Positions 8,832 to 17,188 of a stretch of 64,000 bases of DNA are shown here, piece by piece. Under the pieces are notes generated by a model. It did not search any database, was not told where the DNA came from, and was given only the letters and a program-made list of their open reading frames with translations. Position numbers and translations under genes: made by a program. Each line of letters opens with the position of its first letter. Positions within the stretch are counted from its first letter, which is position 1. This DNA is from Gammaproteobacteria bacterium (GTDB lineage Bacteria > Pseudomonadota > Gammaproteobacteria > Pseudomonadales > Pseudohongiellaceae). The stretch spans positions 79,152 through 143,151 of the forward strand of contig JAQWQD010000024.1 of assembly GCA_029244985.1 (NCBI GenBank). Reading direction: 5' to 3'.

Positions 8832-8882
8832 AAGGGCCCACTGAATTTCCAAGTAGAAATACGTTAAATAGGGCCCTTTTTT
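8832..8882. terminator. Hairpin between the two exported-protein genes
   Basis: AAGGGCCC (8832-8839) and GGGCCCTT (8871-8878) form an eight-base stem. The loop holds a smaller inverted repeat, ATTTC...GAAAT. A T-run follows only on the plus strand. It lies just past the stop of the minus-strand gene at 8895, so it may slow or end that transcript, but the orientation of the T-run makes this uncertain. Confidence 0.5.
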
Positions 8883-8894
8883 GGCTAAATGCCT

Positions 8895-9797
8895 CTAGAA
8901 ACCAAGTTCGCTCTCTCTACCCTTACGATATCGACCGTACATAAGTTCTTCTACAAATTCGACACATTTAAATTGTGGAAGCTCGTAACCTTCTTCGAGG
9001 CGGCGATACAGGGGTAGTTTAATCGACCATGGGCGCTCAAAGGTCTGAGGATCCTCCATAGTCGCTTCGTATTCAATGACATTTTCAGAAACCAATGTCC
9101 AACGTTCAGTGACTTTCATCTCATAGCTGTGAAAATTACCTGACCGGTCAAACCATGTGCGATCATCTTGTCCAGTGACTTCCACTACCCAAGTATCTCC
9201 ATCCCAGTATCCATAGGACTGCCCCATCCAGGAATCTATAGGGGCTGGGCCTGGATCTTCCAAAAATACGTTTCGAACAGAACCAGCGAATGAATAAGCA
9301 ATAAAGAAGGCACTTTCGCTCTGAAAAATCTGAAATGGATGTGGCTGGTAATTAGCCCTAGGGACACCAGGCATATAGCACTTAATTTCAGGGTCTCGGG
9401 TCAGCCAGTTTTCGCGATTTTCGTCCCGTCTCGCCAACATTTCAGGCTTGTAAGGAATCGTGCCACCTTCTACAACTCCAAAGCTAGCTGGAACTGCACC
9501 TACCGCACCTAGAGCAACTACTTCTGGCCCTGGCACAGGGACAAAATCGCCAGGCACCAGGTGGTAAGCAGCTTTTGGAGGCGCAGCCTCAACATTGTCA
9601 TTAGCATTCATTAGCGCTTGCCAAATGCCATTGAAATCCGGCTTTCCGCTGGGGGTGCGTGGAATATCGTTACCAGGCGCTTCAGCCGCTGCGGCCACCT
9701 GCGCTGGTTGAGATTGAGATTCGCTAGATGTGTTTTCAGCAGGTGAACAACCTGCAACGAATACTGCGATTGCTATAAGCAGCCATTGAATCTTCAT
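8895..9797 (-). CDS. GKPDFNG-motif lipoprotein, function unknown
   Basis: This 300-residue protein has a lipobox (FVAGC, Cys17), an Ala/Gln/Ser-rich linker, then RTPSGKPDFNGIWQAL. The later segments YGYWDGDTWVVEVTG, FHSYEMKVTERWT and IEYEATMEDPQTFERPWSI match the gene at the right edge of the window (GYWDGDTFVVTTRNF, LTERFT, LEYMWTVEDLEMF). That defines a shared family. The Trp/Asp-rich repeats suggest a beta-structured domain that binds or converts a substrate, but no reaction is known. It is probably transcribed ahead of the DUF6152 gene. Confidence 0.8.
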   Translation of the reverse strand: MKIQWLLIAIAVFVAGCSPAENTSSESQSQPAQVAAAAEAPGNDIPRTPSGKPDFNGIWQALMNANDNVEAAPPKAAYHLVPGDFVPVPGPEVVALGAVGAVPASFGVVEGGTIPYKPEMLARRDENRENWLTRDPEIKCYMPGVPRANYQPHPFQIFQSESAFFIAYSFAGSVRNVFLEDPGPAPIDSWMGQSYGYWDGDTWVVEVTGQDDRTWFDRSGNFHSYEMKVTERWTLVSENVIEYEATMEDPQTFERPWSIKLPLYRRLEEGYELPQFKCVEFVEELMYGRYRKGRESELGF

Positions 9798-9890
9798 GTT
9801 TCTACCTTTTGCTTTAATTAGTATTACTACTCGGTATTACGAGATCAATGATATAACCATAAATAACTCCGTATTGTCTAGGGTTCAGGC

Positions 9891-10103
9891 TTATTGTACC
9901 GAGGACCGAGACCGCCCATTTCCGACTTGAAAAGGCCCTGAATTTCGTTCCTTATTAGCCATATACTCCACTATTTCGCGCCATTTTCGTCTGGAATCAC
10001 AAAGCGTCTCTCTCAAATCTGAGCAGGATTCCACCGGGGCAATTTGTAACATTTCGCAACGCTGAATATTATTACGAGCAGCTGTTTGAATTTCTGCATT
10101 CAT
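9891..10103 (-). CDS. Possible small cysteine-containing protein
   Basis: A 70-residue frame starts at an ATG preceded by GGGGTGGA. It has three cysteines (16, 27, 34-35) in a helical, charged context (CEMLQIAPVESCSDLRETLC) and a basic, Ser-rich tail. No family is recognised, and no other frame covers this stretch. The composition looks protein-like, but the ribosome site is weak. It could be chance. Confidence 0.35.
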   Translation of the reverse strand: MNAEIQTAARNNIQRCEMLQIAPVESCSDLRETLCDSRRKWREIVEYMANKERNSGPFQVGNGRSRSSVQ

Positions 10104-10290
10104 TCCACCCCAATTCTTGAGCTCCTCGTCACTGTGATTCTCTCAATGACCGAACTACTGTCCGAAGAATAGAGTTTTCCTGATGAGCGATGAAAAGATT
10201 ACTAGGAAGATATAGGGTGAGATATTCAGGGTATAAAGATCTCTATTGCTCTAACGTTTTCTCTTGGCAGTTTTTACATTAACCAATTTA

Positions 10291-11460
10291 TTAGTGATTG
10301 ACTGATTCTCTTGTTTTATCCAACTTGCGATAAAGAAACTTGCGCATAGGTGTTTCTACCCATTTGTAGATAAGGTGCGACATACCGAGCAAAACAAAAA
10401 CCAGCAAAAGGAGATGCACGGGAAATGGCATCGATTGAGGCAAAATATCCCAGAACTGCATCATCTCCATGAGCGGCCAATGAAAACAATAAAGGACATA
10501 GCTAATACCCCCGGCCCACAAGCAAAATTTGTAAGCCACTCCTCGGGGGTACCAATGAGAGCGTGCCATAGTAAACACTAAGGACGTAACAGCGGGAACT
10601 GCAAGAAAAAACATGCTGTACTGATAGGGCACAAAATTTTCACCAATGATATTGATTGCGACGTAGACGAGCATGAAGAGAAATAAAGGTAGTAGATTCG
10701 ATTTTCTATCGGTCGTTAATGCAGGCATGAGCGCGAAGGCCTTAAACAGCAACATGCCGAATATAAACTCCAAGCCCCGGATAGCTGGGTTCGTATAAAC
10801 CGATACATTCAGGTTCATTACGTCGTAACGTTCAACGTCAGGAAGAAAATATTGAATCAAGCCAAACTGCAGCGCATAACCAAAGATAAATGCGATTATG
10901 ATTCGACGCATTGTATTTGCTGGCTTCAGCAAGAAGAGAAGAATCGGGAATGCAAGGTAAAAATAAATCTCTAATACCAGAGACCACAGTGGACCATTAA
11001 ACACTAGCTTCAGAGTTTCAATGCTACTTATCGATTGGGTGAATGTTAAATGCCGAATAGTTGCAAGAGTCCAGAAACTGTTGTCTTTTACTTGTGGCAA
11101 ATCATAGGAAATTTCAAACGGACGTCTCACTTCTGTAAAAAACTGATCGCCAAGTGTATTAAATCCAATAACTACAAAAAGTGCTGATACTAATACCGCC
11201 AAGAAGTAACCGGGATAGATCCTAATAAATCGATGCACATAAAAACGCTTATAGTCTTCAGCGGAATCAAGGCTAGGATAATTGTAAGCCATGATAAAAC
11301 CGCTCAAGACAAAGAACCATGAAAGAGCAGTAGTGCCGAACGAACCATAGATTACGAAATGACCAAAAAGTATTTCGTAGTGAACAAGAACAACAAAGAG
11401 CGCCGCAATAAGCCGAAACATATCCAGAATAGGAATGATTTGCTTATTGCTAACATTCAT
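10291..11460 (-). CDS. Acyltransferase 3 (OafA/YrhL-like) membrane protein
   Basis: The 389-residue protein has about ten membrane helices and the acyltransferase-3 marks. These are FRLIAALFVVLVHYE with its conserved His near residue 27, WFFVLSGFIMAY, FYVHRFIRIYPGYF and PLWSLVLEIYFYLAFP. Such enzymes move acetyl or other acyl groups from the cytoplasm onto sugars or lipids at the cell surface. The acceptor is unknown, and there are no surface polysaccharide genes beside it. It sits alone on the minus strand downstream of the GMC pair with 48 bases between. Confidence 0.85.
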   Translation of the reverse strand: MNVSNKQIIPILDMFRLIAALFVVLVHYEILFGHFVIYGSFGTTALSWFFVLSGFIMAYNYPSLDSAEDYKRFYVHRFIRIYPGYFLAVLVSALFVVIGFNTLGDQFFTEVRRPFEISYDLPQVKDNSFWTLATIRHLTFTQSISSIETLKLVFNGPLWSLVLEIYFYLAFPILLFLLKPANTMRRIIIAFIFGYALQFGLIQYFLPDVERYDVMNLNVSVYTNPAIRGLEFIFGMLLFKAFALMPALTTDRKSNLLPLFLFMLVYVAINIIGENFVPYQYSMFFLAVPAVTSLVFTMARSHWYPRGVAYKFCLWAGGISYVLYCFHWPLMEMMQFWDILPQSMPFPVHLLLLVFVLLGMSHLIYKWVETPMRKFLYRKLDKTRESVNH

Positions 11461-11508
11461 AGAGAAAAACTACTGCAGTTGAATTGCTGAACAATTATAA
11501 CCGGTGAT

Positions 11509-13212
11509 TTATCCGACAATTGAACGCCAATTGTTTACCAGATACTCGGCTGTTCGCCAAGAAAGAGCCTGCACCGTAAGTGTTGGATTGCGCGACCCAC
11601 TAGTTCCCATGACAGAAGCGCCGAGTATTCCCAAATTGGGTGCTTCATGAGCAAATCCCCAGCGATCGACTACATTGGTTTCACTGTTATCACCCATGCG
11701 CGTTCCGCCATAAGCATGAGTTGAAGCGCCCATAGCATTTCCTAGGCCCGTTCTAACAATTTCAATGGCGCCGGCTTCTCGATACCATTCTTCCATTCTT
11801 TCTTGAGAGAAAGCAGTAACCTTTTTTTCATTATCGTGATAATAAGCAGTGATTCGGGTTACTGGGAACCCCATGGGATCTTTAACAATAGGATCTAGAT
11901 CCAGATAATTATCTTCATAAGGAAGCGTCGTTTTTTGGAGATAAGCAGTATTAGCCCTATCAGCATTTTCCATAATAAATTTTTTCCAATCCGAACCCCA
12001 GTTCCGAACTCTGCCAAAAGTGCTCATTTTAGCTGCACTCATGGGTTTTCTATCTGTGTGTACCCAAAGATTGGCACCACCTATAAAATCCATATCCGCG
12101 TGATCGAAATTGTCATCAGCCCAATCATCAATAGCCACACCTTGCGCTGGCAATCCATACCAATTGCGCAAGTCATTGGGAAACAAGGCCAGCACAGGGG
12201 ATCCCTGGTGATGACTTAAGTAGTGTCTGCCTACCTGGCCAGAATTATTTACTAAGCCATTAGGGAATGCGCGAGATTTGGAAAGTTGTAAGAGACGAAC
12301 ATTTTCATACGCATAACTTGCCATTAGAACTACATCCGCTGGCTGGAAAAAAGATTCGCTTCCTTTTACATAATCGACACCAGTTACTTTGCCATTGTTA
12401 TCTGTGACGATGTTGGTGACACGAGCAAAAGTAACTACGTCTAAGTTGCCAGAATCAATGGCCTTTGGAATGGTAGTAAACGCAGTAGAACTTTTCGCCT
12501 GCACATGACAGCCACCTTTATTGCAAAACCCATGATACTGACAAGGTGGTCGACCATCATAAAGCTCACTAGTTATCGCAGCCGGTCCTTGGAAAGGATT
12601 CCAATCGAGTTTGCGGGCAGCGTCCCCCATCAATTCTGTAAATGGAGACGAACGAAGCGGGCGCATGGGGTATTCGTTTTGGCGCTCTCCTTCAAATATG
12701 TTACCAGCTTTGTTAATAGACCCTTTGACATTGCCAGCCTGTCCGGATATCCCAACTGAATACTCGACTTTTTCATAAAACGGTTCTAGCTCTTCATAGC
12801 CAAAAGGCCAATCTTCAACTGTAGAACCTACAGGAATCCGATCTGCCCCATAACGCTTTCGGGTAGCACTGACGACAGTGAAATCCCATGGATTAAGTCG
12901 CCAGCTCTGGGCCCAATAATGCATGGTCGTGCCGCCAACAGCATTCATCATGGGATGACCACCCTGTACCGCTTTATCATTTGAAGTAGCCCGCACTGTA
13001 GGCGCTTCGGTGGCCGCTTTTTGAACTGCCTGGGGCCAATTGCGCGCACCATTACGTAACTCATCTGGCGCAAAATCTCTTGGACTTAACCAACCACCAG
13101 CCTCTAGGCCAATTACTTTTAACCCCGCATTAGTTAAAGGTAAAGCGGCGACTCCTCCAGCAGCACCCATACCTACAATGACTACATCTGTTTTAGGAAG
13201 GTTCTTAGGCAT
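11509..13212 (-). CDS. GMC-family oxidoreductase, large subunit
   Basis: This 567-residue flavoprotein has the FAD-binding GMGAAG motif at residues 14-19 and Glu37 in VIGLEAG. It also has NAVGGTTMHYWAQSWRL, the Cys-rich segment CQYHGFCNKGGC and the C-terminal GASVMGTSGSRNPTLTVQALS. This is the layout of the catalytic subunit of gluconate 2-dehydrogenase-like GMC enzymes, which oxidise sugars, sugar acids or alcohols in the periplasm. The start overlaps the end of the subunit-3 gene by eight bases, with a strong GGAGGGGG ribosome site. It has no signal peptide of its own, so it is probably carried out by the Tat signal of its partner. Substrate unknown. Confidence 0.85.
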   Translation of the reverse strand: MPKNLPKTDVVIVGMGAAGGVAALPLTNAGLKVIGLEAGGWLSPRDFAPDELRNGARNWPQAVQKAATEAPTVRATSNDKAVQGGHPMMNAVGGTTMHYWAQSWRLNPWDFTVVSATRKRYGADRIPVGSTVEDWPFGYEELEPFYEKVEYSVGISGQAGNVKGSINKAGNIFEGERQNEYPMRPLRSSPFTELMGDAARKLDWNPFQGPAAITSELYDGRPPCQYHGFCNKGGCHVQAKSSTAFTTIPKAIDSGNLDVVTFARVTNIVTDNNGKVTGVDYVKGSESFFQPADVVLMASYAYENVRLLQLSKSRAFPNGLVNNSGQVGRHYLSHHQGSPVLALFPNDLRNWYGLPAQGVAIDDWADDNFDHADMDFIGGANLWVHTDRKPMSAAKMSTFGRVRNWGSDWKKFIMENADRANTAYLQKTTLPYEDNYLDLDPIVKDPMGFPVTRITAYYHDNEKKVTAFSQERMEEWYREAGAIEIVRTGLGNAMGASTHAYGGTRMGDNSETNVVDRWGFAHEAPNLGILGASVMGTSGSRNPTLTVQALSWRTAEYLVNNWRSIVG

Positions 13213-13951
13213 TTTTGCCCCCTCCCCTATTTGTCATCTCGATATTACTGGCCATCTTAGTATAAGTTTCGTGGTCATAGGCGGATTGATGATTTGGGGC
13301 GAGATCAGCACCCTGCGCAACGTCAGTTTCAGAAGCGCTCAATCGAATCCCTGGATATTGAACCATGTCCCAGCCGACAAAATTTTGGTTGCCACCATAA
13401 TAAGGATCACAAAATGTGCCATCAATAGTGTGGCTGCGAACCATATTAAAAAATTCGCTTCCACTAGGCGCGCAACCTACAACCTTATTACTTTGAACTG
13501 CAAGTAGGATAGAATTTTGATGGTCCTTAATTAGCGCGGGAAACGCTTTCCCCCTGGTTATCTTAGAATAGCGATTAATAGCTTCCAAGCTCACCATGTA
13601 ATTTTCACGTACCGATTTATTGTGGCTCGACAATGCACGGTCAATGTAATGTACTGCCCTTGCTTCGTATGCACCAGGACCATTTTCATCCGAAGGAATT
13701 AAGCAATCACAAATTGCTTCCAAGGTTTCAGCTTCTTCAGCTGTTAGAACTTCCAAGGCTTCTCTAGTTATCGGGCTAGAGGGGGAATTTCTAGCGGCAG
13801 AATCTTGTGCAATTACATTTGATGCCCCACCAGTTCCCATAGCTACAGCACCGACTATACCCGCACTCTTCAGTAGGTTTCGCCGAGAAGAGTCGATAGA
13901 CTGATCCGTCACGTGTTTGTCATTATTTTTATTCGGGTTCTTACGAGCCAT
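13205..13951 (-). CDS. Gluconate 2-dehydrogenase subunit 3-family, Tat-exported
   Basis: The 248-residue protein starts with a twin-arginine signal (SSRRNLLKSAGIVGAVAMG). It carries the subunit-3 family pattern ITREALEVLTAEEAETLEAICDCLIPSDENGPGA. In known complexes this small subunit helps export and mature the GMC subunit, whose gene follows with an eight-base overlap. The AAAGGAG ribosome site is clear. No cytochrome c subunit gene accompanies the pair, so electrons may go to a soluble or distant cytochrome, or to a quinone. Confidence 0.85.
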   Translation of the reverse strand: MARKNPNKNNDKHVTDQSIDSSRRNLLKSAGIVGAVAMGTGGASNVIAQDSAARNSPSSPITREALEVLTAEEAETLEAICDCLIPSDENGPGAYEARAVHYIDRALSSHNKSVRENYMVSLEAINRYSKITRGKAFPALIKDHQNSILLAVQSNKVVGCAPSGSEFFNMVRSHTIDGTFCDPYYGGNQNFVGWDMVQYPGIRLSASETDVAQGADLAPNHQSAYDHETYTKMASNIEMTNRGGGKNA

Positions 13952-14096
13952 AGCAATCTCCTTTGGATCGATCTTTTGAGCGTAGCAAATATCAGAAAAT
14001 CTGTATACGGCTCGCCAAGCGTTGGTCCATAGGCAGCTAATCGAGGGATGCTAAGAGGAAAACGCTAGAGATATAAAGCCGGTATGACAGATGAAA

Positions 14097-15101
14097 TTAT
14101 TTAACTTCCCAAGTATGCCCGCTATGAAGTAGCGATTTAAGAGAGCTTTTTTCAATCCGTGCCTTTTGGACCAGTTCTTGGGAATCTTCTACAAACGAGG
14201 TCTTTTCTTCGCGATAAATCACACCCACTGCTACCGGAAAATCTGGACCCGTCATCGTTGCGAGAAGTTGTGCTTGAATCTTGTGGGTTTCGTCGTGGAC
14301 AAGCAGTTTGCCTTCATTACCAGCAACCGACACAACTTCAAGTTCTAGGGAATCTCTATTAAGCGTAATACCCTTTTCGCTTTCCTTACCAAAAATAATC
14401 GGTTGCCCATGGCTAAGTTCGACTCGAAAATCTGGAGCAATCTTCTTATCTTTTACTTGTTCAAATATACCGTCGTTATAAATCGGACAGTTTTGTAATA
14501 TTTCGATAAATGAAGCACCTCGGTGGTCGTGCCCACGTTTCACTACTTCTGTTAAGTGCTTTGCTTCCGTGTCTATTGAACGAGAAATAAATGTGCTTCC
14601 TGAGCCCAATGCAACCAGACAAGGTGACAAAGGTGAATCAATTGATCCAGTAGGTGACGATGGCGAACGAGTCCCTACTTGAGAAGTTGGAGAGTATTGG
14701 CCTTTGGTTAGCCCGTAGATTTCATTGTTAAACAACAATATGTTCAAATCTACATTGCGGCGAATCACATGCATCATGTGATTACCACCGATACTGAACC
14801 CATCACCATCACCGGTAATTACCCACACATCCAGTTCTGGGTTCGCTAACTTAACACCGGTTGCAATCGCTGGCGCCCGGCCATGAATCGTGTGAAAGCC
14901 AAAAGTGTTCATGTAATAAGGAAAACGCGAGGAACAACCGATACCTGAAACGAAGACTTGGTTTTCTTTTGGCGTATCTAATCTCGGCATAAGTTTCTGA
15001 ATTGTTTTAAGAATCGCATAATCACCACAGCCAGGACACCAGCGAACCTCCTGGTCCGAGGCGAAGTCTTTTAAAGTTAAGGTTGGAAGTGCTTGATTCA
15101 T
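14097..15101 (-). CDS. korB: 2-oxoacid:ferredoxin oxidoreductase, beta subunit
   Basis: The 334-residue protein has WCPGCGDY (cysteines for the iron-sulfur cluster), GIGCSSRFPYYM and the thiamine diphosphate motif GDGDGFSIGGNH. It also has NNEIYGLTKGQYSPTS, diagnostic of the beta subunit of 2-oxoglutarate/2-oxoacid:ferredoxin oxidoreductases. These convert a 2-oxoacid and CoA to an acyl-CoA, CO2 and reduced ferredoxin in the cytoplasm. The ATG at 15101 is taken as start. A TTG at 15110 would overlap korA by four bases. Specificity for 2-oxoglutarate over pyruvate is likely but not proved by sequence alone. Confidence 0.9.
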   Translation of the reverse strand: MNQALPTLTLKDFASDQEVRWCPGCGDYAILKTIQKLMPRLDTPKENQVFVSGIGCSSRFPYYMNTFGFHTIHGRAPAIATGVKLANPELDVWVITGDGDGFSIGGNHMMHVIRRNVDLNILLFNNEIYGLTKGQYSPTSQVGTRSPSSPTGSIDSPLSPCLVALGSGSTFISRSIDTEAKHLTEVVKRGHDHRGASFIEILQNCPIYNDGIFEQVKDKKIAPDFRVELSHGQPIIFGKESEKGITLNRDSLELEVVSVAGNEGKLLVHDETHKIQAQLLATMTGPDFPVAVGVIYREEKTSFVEDSQELVQKARIEKSSLKSLLHSGHTWEVK

Positions 15102-15106
15102 GCCTA

Positions 15107-16984
15107 TCAATCCAGTTCTTGATACTTTTCGTGAATTGCCGCCAAGATTTCCCCTATCTTGAAAGGCTGACCTGCTACTTTGTTTACACCATCGGCGCAG
15201 ATTAGAAACTCCGAACGTATCGTTCTAATAAATTGCCCCGAATTCATCTCCGGTACAATAACCGCATCAAAATTCGCCAGAAGCTCACCAAGATTACTAG
15301 GCATGGGAGCCAGATAACGTACTTGAATATGTGAAACATCTAAGCCCTCAGCGACAGCTCTTTTTACTGCCTGATGAATGGCACCAAAAGTTGAGCCCCA
15401 ACCAACCACTGCAAGCCTGCCACTGCTATTACCATAACAAACTTCCTGTAAAGGTATATCGCTAGCTATACCATCGACTTTGGCTTTTCGCAGATTTGTC
15501 ATTTTTTGATGATTGTCAGGATCGTATGAGATATCCCCTGTATCATAGCTGCGCTCAATACCCCCTATCCGATGTTCTAAGCCTGGCGTACCTGGTTTAG
15601 CCCAAACTCTCGCGAGGGTTTCTTCATTTCGAATTGATGGTTTGAATTCTGTAGGATCGTCATAGTGTTTAACTGGGAATGATGGCAGTGAGTCAACAGC
15701 TGGAATTTTCCAGGGCTCAGCCGCGTTTGCCAGGTAACCATCGGACAAGAGCATGACTGGCGTCATGTATTTTGTGGCGATACGCACCGCTTCCATGGCG
15801 ACATCAAAGCAATCAATCGAAGTGGATGCGGCGATAACAGGGATCGGAGTGTCACCATGACGACCAAACAGCGCCATATTATAATCAGATTGTTCTGTCT
15901 TGGTAGGCAAGCCGGTCGATGGCCCACCCCTCTGAGTGTTAACAACAATCAGCGGTAGTTCAGAAGCTGCTGCTAGAGCTATACCTTCTGCCTTTAAAGC
16001 AATACCCGGCCCAGCGCTGGAAGTAATCCCTAGAGATCCAGCGAAAGATCCACCGATGGCCGCACAAACGGCTGCAATTTCATCCTCTGCTTGAAAAGTA
16101 TTTACCCTGAACTCTTTGAGGTTAGTGAGTTCATGTAAAAGGTTAGATGCAGGAGTAATTGGATAGGAAGCAAACAATAAATCAATGTCTGCCATTTCCG
16201 AACCAGCAACTAACCCCCAAGCCAAAGCCTGGGTACCAGTAACATTCCTATAGATACCAGGTGAAACTTTTGCTTTTGGAACTTTATAGACATGAATACC
16301 CGCTGGCAGATCTGCAGTTTCTCCATAGATATGCCCAGCATTTAGTGCCGCAATATTTGAGTCCGCAATAGCCGGCTTACTTGCAAACTTTGTTTGCAGG
16401 CTTTCTATTGTGGCAGATCGATCTCGGTCAAATAACCACATTACCAAACCAAGCGTCCACATGTTCTTACAGCGCAATGCTTCTTTATGACTAAGCCCGA
16501 AAGGCTCAACCGCAGCAAGTACTTGTTTATGAATATCGATATTTAATATTCGATAAGCAGCCAGGCTGCCATCTTCCAAGGGGTGCGATTCGTATTTGGC
16601 TTTTGATAGATTTTTTGCAGTAAACGCGCCGCTATCTACAATAATTAATCCTCCAGTAACAAGATTGCCAATATTAGTAACTAGCGCAGCAGGATTCATC
16701 GCGACCAATACATCGACGGCGTCGCCTGCGGTGGTAACGTCTTCAGCACCGAAATAAATCTGAAAAGCAGAAACACCGAAAGTCGCACCAACAGGCGCTC
16801 TAATTTCTGCAGGAAAATCTGGAAAGGTAGAGAGATCGTTACCGTAGAGCGCTGTAGCTTGAGTAAAGTTGGAGCCGGTTAACTGCATGCCATCACCAGA
16901 ATCACCAGCAAAGCGCACTACTACGTCGACGACTTCATTCTTGTCGAGGTGGTGCTCGTCTAATTTTTCTTCTGCTAGTTCCAT
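15107..16984 (-). CDS. korA: 2-oxoacid:ferredoxin oxidoreductase, fused gamma-alpha subunit
   Basis: This 625-residue protein fuses an N-terminal gamma domain (VVDVVVRFAGDSGDGMQLTG, PDFPAEIRAPVGA) to the alpha/pyrimidine-binding domain from about residue 245. That domain has ASYPITPASNLLHEL, NTFQAEDEIAAVCAAIGGSFAG and SSAGPGIALKAEG. This fusion is the usual KorA layout in aerobic bacteria. It comes directly before korB. Together they form the complete oxygen-tolerant type complex that can replace 2-oxoglutarate dehydrogenase or feed reduced ferredoxin. No ferredoxin gene is adjacent. Confidence 0.9.
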   Translation of the reverse strand: MELAEEKLDEHHLDKNEVVDVVVRFAGDSGDGMQLTGSNFTQATALYGNDLSTFPDFPAEIRAPVGATFGVSAFQIYFGAEDVTTAGDAVDVLVAMNPAALVTNIGNLVTGGLIIVDSGAFTAKNLSKAKYESHPLEDGSLAAYRILNIDIHKQVLAAVEPFGLSHKEALRCKNMWTLGLVMWLFDRDRSATIESLQTKFASKPAIADSNIAALNAGHIYGETADLPAGIHVYKVPKAKVSPGIYRNVTGTQALAWGLVAGSEMADIDLLFASYPITPASNLLHELTNLKEFRVNTFQAEDEIAAVCAAIGGSFAGSLGITSSAGPGIALKAEGIALAAASELPLIVVNTQRGGPSTGLPTKTEQSDYNMALFGRHGDTPIPVIAASTSIDCFDVAMEAVRIATKYMTPVMLLSDGYLANAAEPWKIPAVDSLPSFPVKHYDDPTEFKPSIRNEETLARVWAKPGTPGLEHRIGGIERSYDTGDISYDPDNHQKMTNLRKAKVDGIASDIPLQEVCYGNSSGRLAVVGWGSTFGAIHQAVKRAVAEGLDVSHIQVRYLAPMPSNLGELLANFDAVIVPEMNSGQFIRTIRSEFLICADGVNKVAGQPFKIGEILAAIHEKYQELD

Positions 16985-17153
16985 AATCAGTCACGTTTAC
17001 TGGGAAATCAGTAGTTCTAATCTCATAAAGTTTGGAGAGACAATTGTCAGATACGCATTTTTCCGGTGTTTCTGAACTTGTTTTCGCCGGTAGCAAACAG
17101 TTTCAGACGCTCTATGGTCAAAAAAGAGGCAGGATTCTATCAGATTAATGAAA

Positions 17154-17180
17154 GCGGGTCGTACTATATCAACGACCCGC
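17154..17180 (-). terminator. Hairpin after the NHL-propeller gene
   Basis: GCGGGTCGT (17154-17162) and ACGACCCGC (17172-17180) form a perfect nine-base stem with a nine-base loop. It starts nine bases past the stop codon of the minus-strand gene at 17189. The following T-run on the minus strand is weak and interrupted (CTTTCATT), so termination is likely but may be incomplete. Confidence 0.7.
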
Positions 17181-17188
17181 CCTAAGGC

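Noticed and set aside
13040..13507. Plus-strand frame of 155 codons
   Set aside because: It is a shadow of the overlapping GMC and subunit-3 genes, both well supported by motifs.
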